Source: Desulfurococcus mucosus DSM 2162 (GTDB lineage Archaea > Thermoproteota > Thermoprotei_A > Sulfolobales > Desulfurococcaceae). From it: a DNA stretch of 64,000 nt. Positions 34,863 to 42,988 of the stretch are shown here, in pieces; positions within the stretch are counted from its first letter, which is position 1, and every line of letters starts with the position of its first letter. The position numbers were made by a program, and so were the translations under genes. Under the pieces are notes generated by a model that saw only the letters and a list, made by a program, of their open reading frames with translations, was not told where the DNA came from and did not search any database. Location of the stretch: NCBI RefSeq assembly GCF_000186365.1, contig NC_014961.1, forward strand, positions 868,001 through 932,000, written 5' to 3'.

Positions 34863-36440
34863 TTGACGCTTTTACTCTATAAAGTAGCGGGGAAGGTGTC
34901 ATTTTTGACAAGATACTTGAGGACGCATAAGTACTTGAACGAGGCCAGCGAGATATTCAGCGACCCCCTTAACCTCGCAATGCTCGTGAGGAAAGTCACC
35001 ATTATAGAGCCTGAAAGAGAGGCTGGATGCGGGGAAGCCTTCTCGCTACTGGTTGAGACAAGTAGACGTGTCCTCTCCGAAAGGAAGAGCGTTGTTTACT
35101 CCATTCTAAGATATGATAGAAAGAGGAAGTCCCTGAGGCTCATACTCGCAGGCGACCTGGTTCTAGCACTCCTAGGGGAGTCGCCCGGGGTCCTCGTTAA
35201 GGGTGATGAAGCCTATAGGTTGCTTCTTGAGGCATCATCAGCCCCGGGAGCGTTATGCAGTATAGTTGTAGGTGAGGTGAACCCGGATGCCCTCCCACAA
35301 CAGCTTAAATCCATCCTAGAGGACGCACTGAGAACGAGAATAGTGTTTCCAGATGCATGGGTTAACAGGGTGATCCATGGTTTCAAGGCATCTAGTGTGC
35401 TACCAGGGGATGAATATTCATTCAGGCTTGACGCACTGGACCCCGCAGGTATGCGTTACCTGATTACAGTGCCTAGATGGGATCAGCCGAACAGCGGAAT
35501 GCTACTACTAAACGCTGCAGACGCCCTGGGCTTCCAGCTCCTAGCACAGGAGTCCCTTCGGAGGCCACAACTCGGGGAAGTTGACGCCGAGACATTGAAG
35601 AGGCTTGCATTCTTCACTAGATACATGGCCCCCTGTAGGGGCATCATAGCTGAATACGGTGGAATGGATGAGCAGAAATACCTCGATACTCCGCCATGCA
35701 TCATCGAGGCCTACGAGGGTGGTGTAAGCCTCTATGAGAGGTTGAAGAGCGGCGGGCTCGATGCGAATGATTCCCTGCTTATCCTCCACAGGTTCTCAGG
35801 GCTAGCGGCAGTCATGGGTTTACTTGGCTACGGGTTGAACACGCTGAGACCCAGCGACATATGGCTCGTGGAGGACAAGAGCGAGCCCACGGGGCACAGG
35901 TTCCTGCTGACGGGCTGCAGCAATGTGCAAAGGCTTGACTCACCTTACAGGGGACTATACAGGGGGCTGGAGACCATTGACCCCTTAACCCTGGTGACCG
36001 GGCGACTCACATGGATGAGCAGCATGTTTACGGCGTCATCCACAGCGTTACTGGTGTTGCTGGGTAAGCCGGTCACACCATACCTACAGTTAAACCTGGC
36101 TATCCTGCAGACGCTCCACGGGGTGAAAGCACAGTTACCCGGGGAACCAGGCCTCGAAGAATATGTGAAGAATGCAAGAGGGATCCTCGAACAGTTGCTG
36201 AAAGGAGAGATTGATCACCGGGAAGCCCTCCGCAGCCTCGACAAACTGGTTGAAGAAGAGTTCAGCAGGATTATTGAGCTGTTGAAGAATAAGATTGGGG
36301 CGAAGACCTCAGAGTATTTAGCAAGGACGCTGAGCCTCAACCCGGATAGACGCTATGGCTCCCCTATTGAGGCCTTCAAAGCCCTGGAGGAGGCATTGCT
36401 GGAGGATGGGTATTCGGGAATACTTGCGTTGAAAACATAG
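34863..36440 (+). CDS. hypothetical protein with pseudokinase-like C-terminal lobe
   Basis: 525 residues with no family I can name with certainty. From about residue 299 the layout recalls a protein-kinase C-lobe without its catalytic residues: LLILHRFSGLAAVMGLLGYGLNTLRPSDIWLVED stands where H-R-D-L-K-P-x-N-I-L-L would be, LLTGCS where DFG would be, then a stretch ending VLLGKPVTPY (like the G-x-x-P-F of helix F/G) and LNPDRRYGSPIEAFKALEEAL at 490-511 (like the final Arg-containing helix). The first 290 residues are unrecognised. TTG start at 34863 with a TATA-like TTTTATTTAG directly before it. No signal peptide or membrane helix. Confidence 0.55.
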   Translation: MTLLLYKVAGKVSFLTRYLRTHKYLNEASEIFSDPLNLAMLVRKVTIIEPEREAGCGEAFSLLVETSRRVLSERKSVVYSILRYDRKRKSLRLILAGDLVLALLGESPGVLVKGDEAYRLLLEASSAPGALCSIVVGEVNPDALPQQLKSILEDALRTRIVFPDAWVNRVIHGFKASSVLPGDEYSFRLDALDPAGMRYLITVPRWDQPNSGMLLLNAADALGFQLLAQESLRRPQLGEVDAETLKRLAFFTRYMAPCRGIIAEYGGMDEQKYLDTPPCIIEAYEGGVSLYERLKSGGLDANDSLLILHRFSGLAAVMGLLGYGLNTLRPSDIWLVEDKSEPTGHRFLLTGCSNVQRLDSPYRGLYRGLETIDPLTLVTGRLTWMSSMFTASSTALLVLLGKPVTPYLQLNLAILQTLHGVKAQLPGEPGLEEYVKNARGILEQLLKGEIDHREALRSLDKLVEEEFSRIIELLKNKIGAKTSEYLARTLSLNPDRRYGSPIEAFKALEEALLEDGYSGILALKT

Positions 36441-36470
36441 AAGCATCGCCGAGGATAAGGGTGGAGTAGG

Positions 36471-36544
36471 AGCCGCCGCCGGGATTCGAACCCGGGTCCT
36501 CTGCCTTACCAGGGCAGCGCTCCACCAGGCTGAGCTACGGCGGC
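36471..36544 (-). tRNA. tRNA-Thr(GGT)
   Basis: Acceptor GCCGCCG/CGGCGGC with discriminator T, D arm GCTC/GAGC, anticodon stem CTGCC/GGCAG, anticodon GGT (complement of 36508-36510), T arm CCGGG-TTCGAAT-CCCGG. No intron, unlike tRNA-Thr(TGT) at 25626, whose body is nearly the same. A TATA-like run AAAAATATAATCC is about 35 bases upstream on the minus strand. Confidence 0.96.
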
Positions 36545-36708
36545 AGGCTTGGCTTAATGTATGGGGGGCTGGGATTATATTTTTTTATTTCGCCGAGGAA
36601 TACGCGAACCCATCGCTCCACGCAATTAAGCTCCCCCCATGTCTCCGACTCATTGATAAAGCCTTATAACCCCTCATACACCATTAATTAGATGCAGCGG
36701 GGCTCCAT

Positions 36709-36782
36709 AGCGGGGTAGGGCAGCCAGGTAGCCCGCGGGGCTCATAACCCCGAGGTCGGTGGTTCAAATCCACCCCCCGCTA
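36709..36782 (+). tRNA. initiator tRNA-Met(CAT)
   Basis: Acceptor AGCGGGG (36709-36715) pairs with CCCCGCT; the first pair is A1-U72 and the anticodon stem has three G:C pairs next to the loop (CGGGG-CTCATAA-CCCCG), both initiator marks. D arm GGGC/GCCC, T arm GGTGG-TTCAAAT-CCACC. TATA GCCTTATAACCC at 36661 predicts a short leader. AGCGGGG also occurs 13 bases upstream. The 3' end overlaps the stop codon of the minus-strand gene by three bases. Confidence 0.95.
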
Positions 36783-37664
36783 CTTCCTTTTCCTCGGCCT
36801 TTTCCTGCATACTACAAGCATTAGCACTGATAGAACCGATGCCTCCACCGCGATCACCCATGCTATGTATCTACCGAGATCCAGTGCTAGACGCCCATCG
36901 GTGAGCGTGAAGACAAAGGGGCCTAATGAAACCTCCTGCAGAGTGAACACAGGTATCCCAATCCCGCTTATGCTCAGGTTTACAGTGGAGCCGGGAGGTA
37001 GCTGCTTCTCGATCCTGCTGGCTAGGCCGTCTACTCCGTGAACCTCTATGGTGCACTTGTAGAAGCCCCACCCTTCATTATGTATCTCTATGGCGGGATC
37101 CACTGGGAGCACGTATAGGTTAACCGTTACATTAAGCAGGTACGGCGAGTAGAATACGAGGAGCCAGTGCCCTTGCTCAGGGCTCGTTAATACTGAGGGT
37201 GGATAGGGCTCGTATCCCTTCAACCCTGCATCAAGCTTTACACTGGTAATAGCGGTGAGGTTCTCTACATCTACGGGTAGACGCACCCCGCCTACATACT
37301 CTACGTCATACATGTCAACGCCCTCAACAACGTGAACCTCACCAATAGGCATGGTGTGATCACCTATACGGAGACTCAGCTTCAACGTGTCATTAGCGCT
37401 CAGCAGGGTCTTCGGCGGGGTAATATAGCCACTTGCATTCACCCATAGATAGACCTCTCCATACCTCTCCTTAATCACGACACTATACTGTGAAAGCATC
37501 AGCCTCGGCGGCGAAACCGTTAGCAAGTACCATGACGCCGCGATTACCACGACTAGGAGTATTGCTAAGCGTTTAACACACCTCCGGCTTAGCCTTAAGA
37601 CCACTGAAGCACCCACAGGGCTCACCATGCATCTATTAACTAAACGATGGGTTAAAACAAACAC
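36780..37664 (-). CDS. membrane-anchored extracytoplasmic hypothetical protein
   Basis: Topology is one N-terminal helix (LAILLVVVIAASWYLLTV, about residues 33-50), a beta-rich external domain of about 200 residues with several N-x-S/T sites (WVNASGY, SANDTLK, LLNVTVNL, TVNLSIS), and a C-terminal helix (YIAWVIAVEASVLSVLMLVVC) followed by a short basic tail RKRPRKRK. Function unknown; a cell-surface or secretion-related role is possible. The start is probably ATG 37628. Its TAG stop shares bases 36780-36782 with initiator tRNA-Met. Confidence 0.65.
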   Translation of the reverse strand: MFVLTHRLVNRCMVSPVGASVVLRLSRRCVKRLAILLVVVIAASWYLLTVSPPRLMLSQYSVVIKERYGEVYLWVNASGYITPPKTLLSANDTLKLSLRIGDHTMPIGEVHVVEGVDMYDVEYVGGVRLPVDVENLTAITSVKLDAGLKGYEPYPPSVLTSPEQGHWLLVFYSPYLLNVTVNLYVLPVDPAIEIHNEGWGFYKCTIEVHGVDGLASRIEKQLPPGSTVNLSISGIGIPVFTLQEVSLGPFVFTLTDGRLALDLGRYIAWVIAVEASVLSVLMLVVCRKRPRKRK

Positions 37665-37719
37665 CGCTAGCTTAAGCCAGCTGATGGAGCGTGGGAACAG
37701 AGGGAGAAACTAGGGAAGC

Positions 37720-37975
37720 ACCCAGGTGAAACCCTTCCAGAGGATTAGGGGCCATGTGGTTTTCGACACGTGTTTAAAGAATAGCCCGCCCTGGTGAAAC
37801 CCAGGGCGGGGCATGGTTGTAGCCTACCCCCGGTATCCTAACCAGGCTCGCCCCCTAGATACCTTTGGAGCCCTCGGGGGCTCTGCCCGGCTTACTCAAT
37901 AGCCTGCTAGGCATATTGGCAGCCGGGCTGCCTGGTCACGGGCTCAGGGGTATTCAGCCACCCGACGGATCTGAT
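37720..37975. other. G+C-rich structured intergenic island
   Basis: The 424-base gap before aspS has no open frame that looks real. It holds a 10-bp perfect hairpin (CCCGCCCTGG - TGAAAC - CCAGGGCGGG, about 37785-37810) and further G/C-rich pairable segments (GGCAGCCGGGCTGCC, 37918-37932; GGAGCCCTCGGGGGCTC, about 37867-37883). Local G+C is clearly above the neighbourhood, as seen for structured RNAs in hyperthermophiles. I could not match it to RNase P RNA or SRP RNA consensus motifs. A transposon-derived origin is also possible. Confidence 0.4.
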
Positions 37976-38088
37976 TAAACATGTTTAAGCCGTAATAAAC
38001 TTTTCAAGCACAACTCTATGCCCACCAAGCCCTCCCGTGGGGACAAGGCTTGTGGATGCAATGATTTTAAGAATGCGTCGCCACTATA

Positions 38089-39384
38089 GTGGTTGGTGAT
38101 GCAGTTTCACGGTGTTGCGGGATGGGTTTGAAAAGGATCTGCGGGTGGATCATTAGGAAGAAGGCTATCGGCAGAGTAGTCATCATTGAGGTGAGTAGTG
38201 ACAGAGTAAAACCCTATGTCGTAGTGTTGAAGGAGGAAAGAGAGCCGGAACTATATGCTGTGGGAAAGGAGCTCGACGTAGGCACAGCATTATGCTTCGA
38301 GGGCGAGGAGGCACAAGAACAGAAGAGTGTCAGGGGGATAGAATATGTTGCCAGAAAGATAGAGGTCTATGCAAAACCCATTGAACCCCTCCCCGTTGAC
38401 ACCATGGGCAAGGTGCCGGCACTGCTCGACACAAGGATAAAGTACCGCTGGCTTCTCGTCAGAAACCCCGTTGAGAAAGCCATCTTCAGGGTGAGAAGCG
38501 CGATGCTAGCCGCGGCAAGAGAGTACCTGTCGTCCAACGGGTTTACCGAGGTGCAGACACCGAAGATAGTTGCAGCGGGTGCCGAGGGCGGTGCAACCCT
38601 CTTCAGGGTTCAATACTTCGAGAACGAAGCCTACTTGAGTCAAAGCCCCCAGTTATTCAAGCAGATGTTAATGGCCGGCTTCACAAGGGTCTATGAGATT
38701 ACACCCTACTTCAGGGCCGAGAAGTACAATACCACCAGGCACCTGAACGAGTCATGGGGTATAGATGTAGAGCAGGGCTTCATAAACAGCTTGGAGGACG
38801 TCTTAAACACCCTTGAAAACCTTGTAGCTTACATCATAGACTATGTTTCAAGGAACAATGCTGAAGAGCTAGAAGTGCTCGGCGTCAACCTTAGAAAACC
38901 GTCCACCCCCTTCAAAAGGCTGAGGTTCCAGGAAGCCGTAGACATACTTAGAAGCGAGGGAATCGAGGTCTCGGACACGGAAGACCTAAGCGATCAAGCC
39001 GAGAAGAAGCTGGGGGAGATAATGGCTGAGAAAGGACACGACCTCTACTTCATAGTAGGCTTCCCATGGTCTTCAACAGGCTTCTACTACATGAGAGAGG
39101 AGAATGGGGTCTACACGAGGAAGTTCGACCTTGATTACAGGGGACTGGAGATAGCTAGCGGAGGGCAGAGGGAGCACAGGTATGAGAGGCTTGTAGAAGC
39201 CCTGAGGGAGAAGGGCTTGAACCCAGCTAGCTTCGACTTCTACCTCGAGGCATTCAAGTACGGTATGCCACCGCATGGTGGCTTCGGGCTCGGTGTTGAA
39301 AGACTACTGATGAGGATGCTTGGATTGGAAAACGTGAGGGAGGCCATACTCTTCGTCAGGGATCGTGTAAGGCTGGTTCCCTGA
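38089..39384 (+). CDS. aspS: aspartyl-tRNA synthetase
   Basis: Class IIb aminoacyl-tRNA synthetase. A short OB-fold anticodon-binding domain (RICGWIIRKKAIGRVVIIEVSSD...) is followed by the catalytic domain with EAYLSQSPQLFKQMLM, motif 2 ITPYFRAEKYNTTRHLNES, LDYRGLEIASGGQREHRY, and motif 3 PPHGGFGLGVERLLMRM. 431 residues matches archaeal AspRS with GTG 38089; ATG 38122 would shorten the OB fold. In motif 2 the usual His after FRAEK/E is Tyr here. AsnRS of this group is very similar, but the G-G-Q-R-E-H-R form favours AspRS. It may charge both tRNA-Asp and tRNA-Asn. Confidence 0.87.
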   Translation: MVGDAVSRCCGMGLKRICGWIIRKKAIGRVVIIEVSSDRVKPYVVVLKEEREPELYAVGKELDVGTALCFEGEEAQEQKSVRGIEYVARKIEVYAKPIEPLPVDTMGKVPALLDTRIKYRWLLVRNPVEKAIFRVRSAMLAAAREYLSSNGFTEVQTPKIVAAGAEGGATLFRVQYFENEAYLSQSPQLFKQMLMAGFTRVYEITPYFRAEKYNTTRHLNESWGIDVEQGFINSLEDVLNTLENLVAYIIDYVSRNNAEELEVLGVNLRKPSTPFKRLRFQEAVDILRSEGIEVSDTEDLSDQAEKKLGEIMAEKGHDLYFIVGFPWSSTGFYYMREENGVYTRKFDLDYRGLEIASGGQREHRYERLVEALREKGLNPASFDFYLEAFKYGMPPHGGFGLGVERLLMRMLGLENVREAILFVRDRVRLVP

Positions 39385-39490
39385 GGAAACCACCCTTCCT
39401 CTTGACCCGCTGGGAGCGGGGTCTCTGGGGCCGTATAGTTTTTAACCCCTTGGCCTCTATATTTGTGATCGTGAATATAGGGTAAAAGCC

Positions 39491-39811
39491 ATGTCCATGC
39501 CTAGAGCGTACACCCGGCTCGTAAAAAAGCTCACCGTGGAAAACCTATGGCTCTACATAGTGAAAATACTACTGGACGAGGGGAAACCCCTGAAGGCCTA
39601 TGATGTAAAAGTCAGGCTCAGAGAGAGATTCGGCATAGATCCTCCAGCTGTAACAGTGTACACCGTCATATACAGGATGAGCCGGGATGGAATCCTAGCT
39701 AGGAGGCAGGAGGGTGAGGAAACCGTGTACTCCGTGACTGAGAGAGGGGTAGACGCGTTTAGGAAAGCCCTTCTTTTCCTCGAGGAGGTGGTTAGCAAGC
39801 TCAAGATATGA
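39491..39811 (+). CDS. PadR-like winged-helix regulator
   Basis: 106-residue DNA-binding protein: NLWLYIVKILLDEGKPLKAYDVKVRLRERFGIDPPAVTVYTVIYRMSRDGILARRQEGEETVYSVTERGVDAFRKALLFLEEV. This is the PadR-type layout, with a winged helix and a C-terminal dimer helix. TATA GTTTTTAACCCC lies near 39436. The inositol-1-phosphate synthase gene starts 10 bases after its stop, so the regulator may control that gene or both. Confidence 0.8.
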   Translation: MSMPRAYTRLVKKLTVENLWLYIVKILLDEGKPLKAYDVKVRLRERFGIDPPAVTVYTVIYRMSRDGILARRQEGEETVYSVTERGVDAFRKALLFLEEVVSKLKI

Positions 39812-39821
39812 GGTGGTTGGA

Positions 39822-40982
39822 GTGATCCATGTAGCTATAATAGGTCAAGGCCTGGTTGCACTGCACTTCGAGGTAGGATTGGAGAAGCTGAAGAATAATG
39901 AAATACCAGACTACGGGGTCCCATTGAGGAATTGGCTCCCCTATAAATACGACGATATAGAGATAGTCGCATCATACGATGTAGATGAATCTAAGGTTGG
40001 GAAAACAGTATACGAGCTGGCTAAGAGGGATTATCCAGGTAACCATATACCGGGCTCGCTGAAGGACATAGTTGTAAGCAGGGGCATCCACCTGAACAGC
40101 ATGAAGGGGCTCCCGTTTAAGGCCAGGGGGAGAGAAGAAGACAAGGGTATTGAGGCAGCAATCAACGAGCTGGTGGATGAGTGGAGGAGCCTCAACATAG
40201 ATGTATTGATAAACATCATGACCACCGAGCCCGTTGAGCCCGTTGGAAACGCTGGTGAAATAGAGAGGAGAGCCCTAAACGGTGATCTAACGGCTAGCCA
40301 GACCTATGCCTATGCAGCAACACTCTACTCCGCTAAGTACAGGCCTGTTGCATTCGTCAACGCTATACCATCCCCTATAGCCAATGACCCAGGCTTCATC
40401 AAGCTCTGCAGTGAACGGAGATGCGTTGTGTTCGGTGACGATGGCTCCACCGGTGCCACACCATTCACAGCCGACCTGCTTGAACACATGTATGAGAGGA
40501 ATAGGAAGGTTATCGATATAGCACAGTTCAACATAGGAGGTAACACAGACTTCCTCGCATTAAACCTGCCGGAGAGAAACATCATGAAGAAGAAGACTAA
40601 GAGTGCAATAGTTGAAGACATACTGGGTTATGACGCACCGAACTATATTAGGCCAACCGGTTACCTAGAGCCCCTCGGAGACAAGAAGTTCGTTGCCATG
40701 ATAGTTGAATACTATAGCTTCGGCGAGTTCAAAGACGAATTCTACGTGGTTATGAGGATAAATGACAGCCCGGCTCTAGCAGGCCTACTGGTCGACTTAA
40801 GTAGAATAGGGAGGATAGCTCTCGATAGACAGGCGTATGGCTCAATCTACGAGGTCAACGCCTTCTACATGAAGAGGCCGGGTCCCCCAGGGTCAAAGGC
40901 CGTGTCGAAGTACCATGCATTCCAAGGGTTGCTCAACTGGCTTGGAATAAGCGATCCAAGGATGCAGCAAGCTAGAAGATAA
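39822..40982 (+). CDS. ino1: myo-inositol-1-phosphate synthase
   Basis: NAD-dependent cyclisation of glucose-6-phosphate to inositol-1-phosphate, for archaeal phosphatidylinositol lipids and possibly the thermolyte di-myo-inositol phosphate. Motifs: VIHVAIIGQGLVALHFEVGL, NAIPSPIANDP, FGDDGSTGATPFTADLL (catalytic loop) and FNIGGNTDFLALN. GTG 39822 is chosen because GAGGTG ends six bases before it; the GTG at 39813 is inside that ribosome-binding site. About 386 residues, full length. It is probably co-transcribed with the PadR-like gene. Confidence 0.92.
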   Translation: MIHVAIIGQGLVALHFEVGLEKLKNNEIPDYGVPLRNWLPYKYDDIEIVASYDVDESKVGKTVYELAKRDYPGNHIPGSLKDIVVSRGIHLNSMKGLPFKARGREEDKGIEAAINELVDEWRSLNIDVLINIMTTEPVEPVGNAGEIERRALNGDLTASQTYAYAATLYSAKYRPVAFVNAIPSPIANDPGFIKLCSERRCVVFGDDGSTGATPFTADLLEHMYERNRKVIDIAQFNIGGNTDFLALNLPERNIMKKKTKSAIVEDILGYDAPNYIRPTGYLEPLGDKKFVAMIVEYYSFGEFKDEFYVVMRINDSPALAGLLVDLSRIGRIALDRQAYGSIYEVNAFYMKRPGPPGSKAVSKYHAFQGLLNWLGISDPRMQQARR

Positions 40983-41054
40983 CTCAATGGCTTTTTCCAC
41001 TGTCATGTTCACTCCGTGGCTGCCCGTAATCCCAGTCGCTTAGAACGCTCTGGG

Positions 41055-41306
41055 TACTTGTAGTCGTCTTGGGCACGGGCTTCCCCTCCGATACCTTATC
41101 TATTCTCAGTACTTCACCGGGGGCTGCATCAACGGGCACCACGGGGCCCGCCCCACGGGGAACCAGGGACATACCCATGCATCTAATGGCCACTCCACCG
41201 TCATCGAGGCGAGGGAACACGTATCCGGCAGAGCCCCATTCACCGCCACGCCTCCAGTGCTTCCAGCGGCTGAACCAGCCTAAAAACCTTCACTCAGTGA
41301 ACAGTC
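41055..41306 (-). repeat. 255-bp dispersed repeat, copy A
   Basis: Nearly identical to 63617-63871. Shared blocks include TATTCTCAGTACTTCACCGG, ACCACGGGGCCCGCCCCA, AACACGTATCCGGCAGAGCC, and GTGAACAGTC at the right edge. The minus strand of this copy is open throughout (VFPRLDDGGVAIRCMGMS, VPVDAAPGEVLRID, VSEGKPVPKTTTS) and ends at 40984. One end is a palindromic TTCACT-NAGTGAA. It is likely a relic of a mobile-element gene, possibly the tail of a TnpB, but I cannot prove this. It fills the gap between ino1 and the 95-residue gene. Confidence 0.6.
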
Positions 41307-41581
41307 TCTTCCCGATCCATGTACCCACCGCTAGAATCCGGTGGAACACCGTATGCCTCGCTTGTGAATGCAAATATGTCCTCAGCCCTAGGCCTCCTTC
41401 TCAAATCCCTTATTCTTTTCCTGTACCATGGCTTGCTCCTCATAACATGGTATATTATCTCGTTGAATACCTTCCAACCCTCGCTGTTTAATTCGTCTCC
41501 ATGAAAATAGTAGTCTATTCCATTGTAGAGCTTCAATACGAGGCTTCTCACATATTCGTCTCTTTTATCCACATGCATCAC
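41294..41581 (-). CDS. hypothetical protein, 95 aa, downstream of adk
   Basis: Acidic/basic helical protein (DKRDEYVRSLVLKLYNGIDYYFHGDELNSEGWKVFNEIIYHVMRSKPWYRKRIRDLRRRPRAEDIFAFTSEAYG). Not recognised. It starts two bases after the adk stop on the same strand, so it is an operon partner. The last codons (E-T-V-H and TGA) fall in the edge of repeat A, and the same T-V-H-stop reading is present in repeat B, so the C-terminus may come from the repeat. Confidence 0.6.
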   Translation of the reverse strand: MMHVDKRDEYVRSLVLKLYNGIDYYFHGDELNSEGWKVFNEIIYHVMRSKPWYRKRIRDLRRRPRAEDIFAFTSEAYGVPPDSSGGYMDREETVH

Positions 41582-41583
41582 TA

Positions 41584-42264
41584 CTACCCTGTCCTGCTCT
41601 CCTCCCTACACGGCTTCAACTTGAGAATACCATCCCTTCTAAGGGTTTCCTCGAGCGCCGGATACACCTCTCTAACCGACCTATTGGAGTCAACCTCTAT
41701 TAGTCTCCCCGTCTTCTTGTAGTAATCTATTATGGGTGCGAAGGTCTCGTAGAACACTTTATACCTGTTCCTCACAACATCCGGCTCGTCATCAGGCCTC
41801 CTAACCAGCTGGGCACCGTCGTAGTCGCATTTCTCATCTTCACGCGGCTTGGGCTCGTAATATATGTTGTAAACCCTGTTGCATACAGGGCATATCCTCC
41901 TACCACTCAGCCTTTTCACAGCTACTTCCTCGGAGATCACTAAGTGTATTACTGCGTCGACACGCGTCATCCTGTCGAGTGCCTTGGCTTGCTCGAGGGT
42001 TCTCGGGAAGCCGTCGAGCACAAAGCCGTTGGCTGCGTCCGGTTGCTCCAGCCTCCTCTTTACAACCTCTATCACGATCTCGTCTGGAACCAGGAGCCCT
42101 CTCTCCACGTATGACTTAACCTTCAACCCAAGCTCGGAGCCTTTAGCTATTTCCTCCCTGAGAATGTCCCCCGTAGATATATGGGGGATGCAGTACTTGT
42201 CCCTAATGATCTGGGCATAAGTGCCTTTTCCAGCTCCAGGTGCACCTATCAATACTATCCTCAA
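41584..42264 (-). CDS. adk: adenylate kinase with zinc-type lid
   Basis: AMP + ATP to 2 ADP. Walker A IGAPGAGKGTYAQII, AMP-binding GFPRTLEQAKAL, a long lid with metal ligands C-P-V-C ... C-D-Y-D (C-x2-C-x16-C-x2-D), and the Arg-rich RRPDDEPDVVRNRYKVFYE. This is the long-lid, bacterial-type enzyme rather than the short trimeric archaeal AdkA. TTG 42264 is proposed because GGTG lies six bases before and it begins right at RIVLIGAPG; the longer frame starting at 42309 adds an unconserved N-terminus. About 226 residues. Confidence 0.9.
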   Translation of the reverse strand: MRIVLIGAPGAGKGTYAQIIRDKYCIPHISTGDILREEIAKGSELGLKVKSYVERGLLVPDEIVIEVVKRRLEQPDAANGFVLDGFPRTLEQAKALDRMTRVDAVIHLVISEEVAVKRLSGRRICPVCNRVYNIYYEPKPREDEKCDYDGAQLVRRPDDEPDVVRNRYKVFYETFAPIIDYYKKTGRLIEVDSNRSVREVYPALEETLRRDGILKLKPCREESRTG

Positions 42265-42384
42265 GCTGGACACCCTTGAATACCTGGTTACTGCACCTGT
42301 GATCCCCATTGTGAAGCAGGATATTTAATTCTGAACCCGCTGCAGGAGGACACCTGTATCATCCAGCCACGTGTACACCGCGTC

Positions 42385-42903
42385 CTACGTGTTTCTGCCT
42401 CCATTCCTGTTTCTGAGCAGAGGAAGGCAGCTATTACAGTAGGTATTGTTGCAGTCTGGGTGCGGATTCCTTATCTGCACCTTGAAATCCAGGGGCAATC
42501 TACCATACTCTATGTCGACCTCGACGTCGCCGTCCACATTGTTCCTTAACACGTCTATGACGGATACTATGTCGCCTTTATCCCTCCCGTAGATCACGAG
42601 TACTGCTTCTCCCTCACCCATCTTCAATCCCGCTATAACCCTGTTGCACCTCGATGCCTTTGAGAGCATGTCGTCCACTCTATGACCATGTACCCTGACG
42701 ACTGCTGCAACCGACCCGGCTAGAAGCGGGGATACTGAGAGAGTGAAGCTTATCAATCCCTTATGTGATAGTTTTCTAAGCCTGTCCCTCAGGGCGATGT
42801 AGCTGACGCCTAGCTCGTTTGCAAGCCTCCTTATACTTATCCTCGGGTTCTCAACAAGTTTCCGCGTCAGCTCTAGGCCATCGTTTTCCAAGCCCTTGTT
42901 CAC
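42385..42903 (-). CDS. Lrp/AsnC-like regulator with Cys-rich tail
   Basis: Residues about 8-52 are an AsnC-type helix-turn-helix (LTRKLVENPRISIRRLANELGVSYIALRDRLRKLSHKGLI), followed by a RAM-like alpha/beta domain (VAAVVRVHGHRVDDMLSKASRCNRVIAGLKMGEGEAVLVIYG). The C-terminus adds PDCNNTYCNSCLPLLRN with three Cys in C-x4-C-x2-C spacing, which could bind metal. The effector is unknown; an adjacent aldo/keto reductase could be a target but faces the same way with 85 bases between. Confidence 0.75.
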   Translation of the reverse strand: MNKGLENDGLELTRKLVENPRISIRRLANELGVSYIALRDRLRKLSHKGLISFTLSVSPLLAGSVAAVVRVHGHRVDDMLSKASRCNRVIAGLKMGEGEAVLVIYGRDKGDIVSVIDVLRNNVDGDVEVDIEYGRLPLDFKVQIRNPHPDCNNTYCNSCLPLLRNRNGGRNT

Positions 42904-42988
42904 CGCTTTTAGATCATTACTTTAAACCGGATTTTATACCATGTATTCGTCACGTGTCTTAGGGGAAAGCCGCTGCTTGACGCTAAAG

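Noticed and set aside
37720-37975. RNase P RNA or SRP RNA
   Set aside because: I looked for the conserved RNase P segments (GGAAAGUCC-like, ACAGAA) and the SRP helix-8 motif (GGAAGGGAGCA-like) on both strands and found neither.
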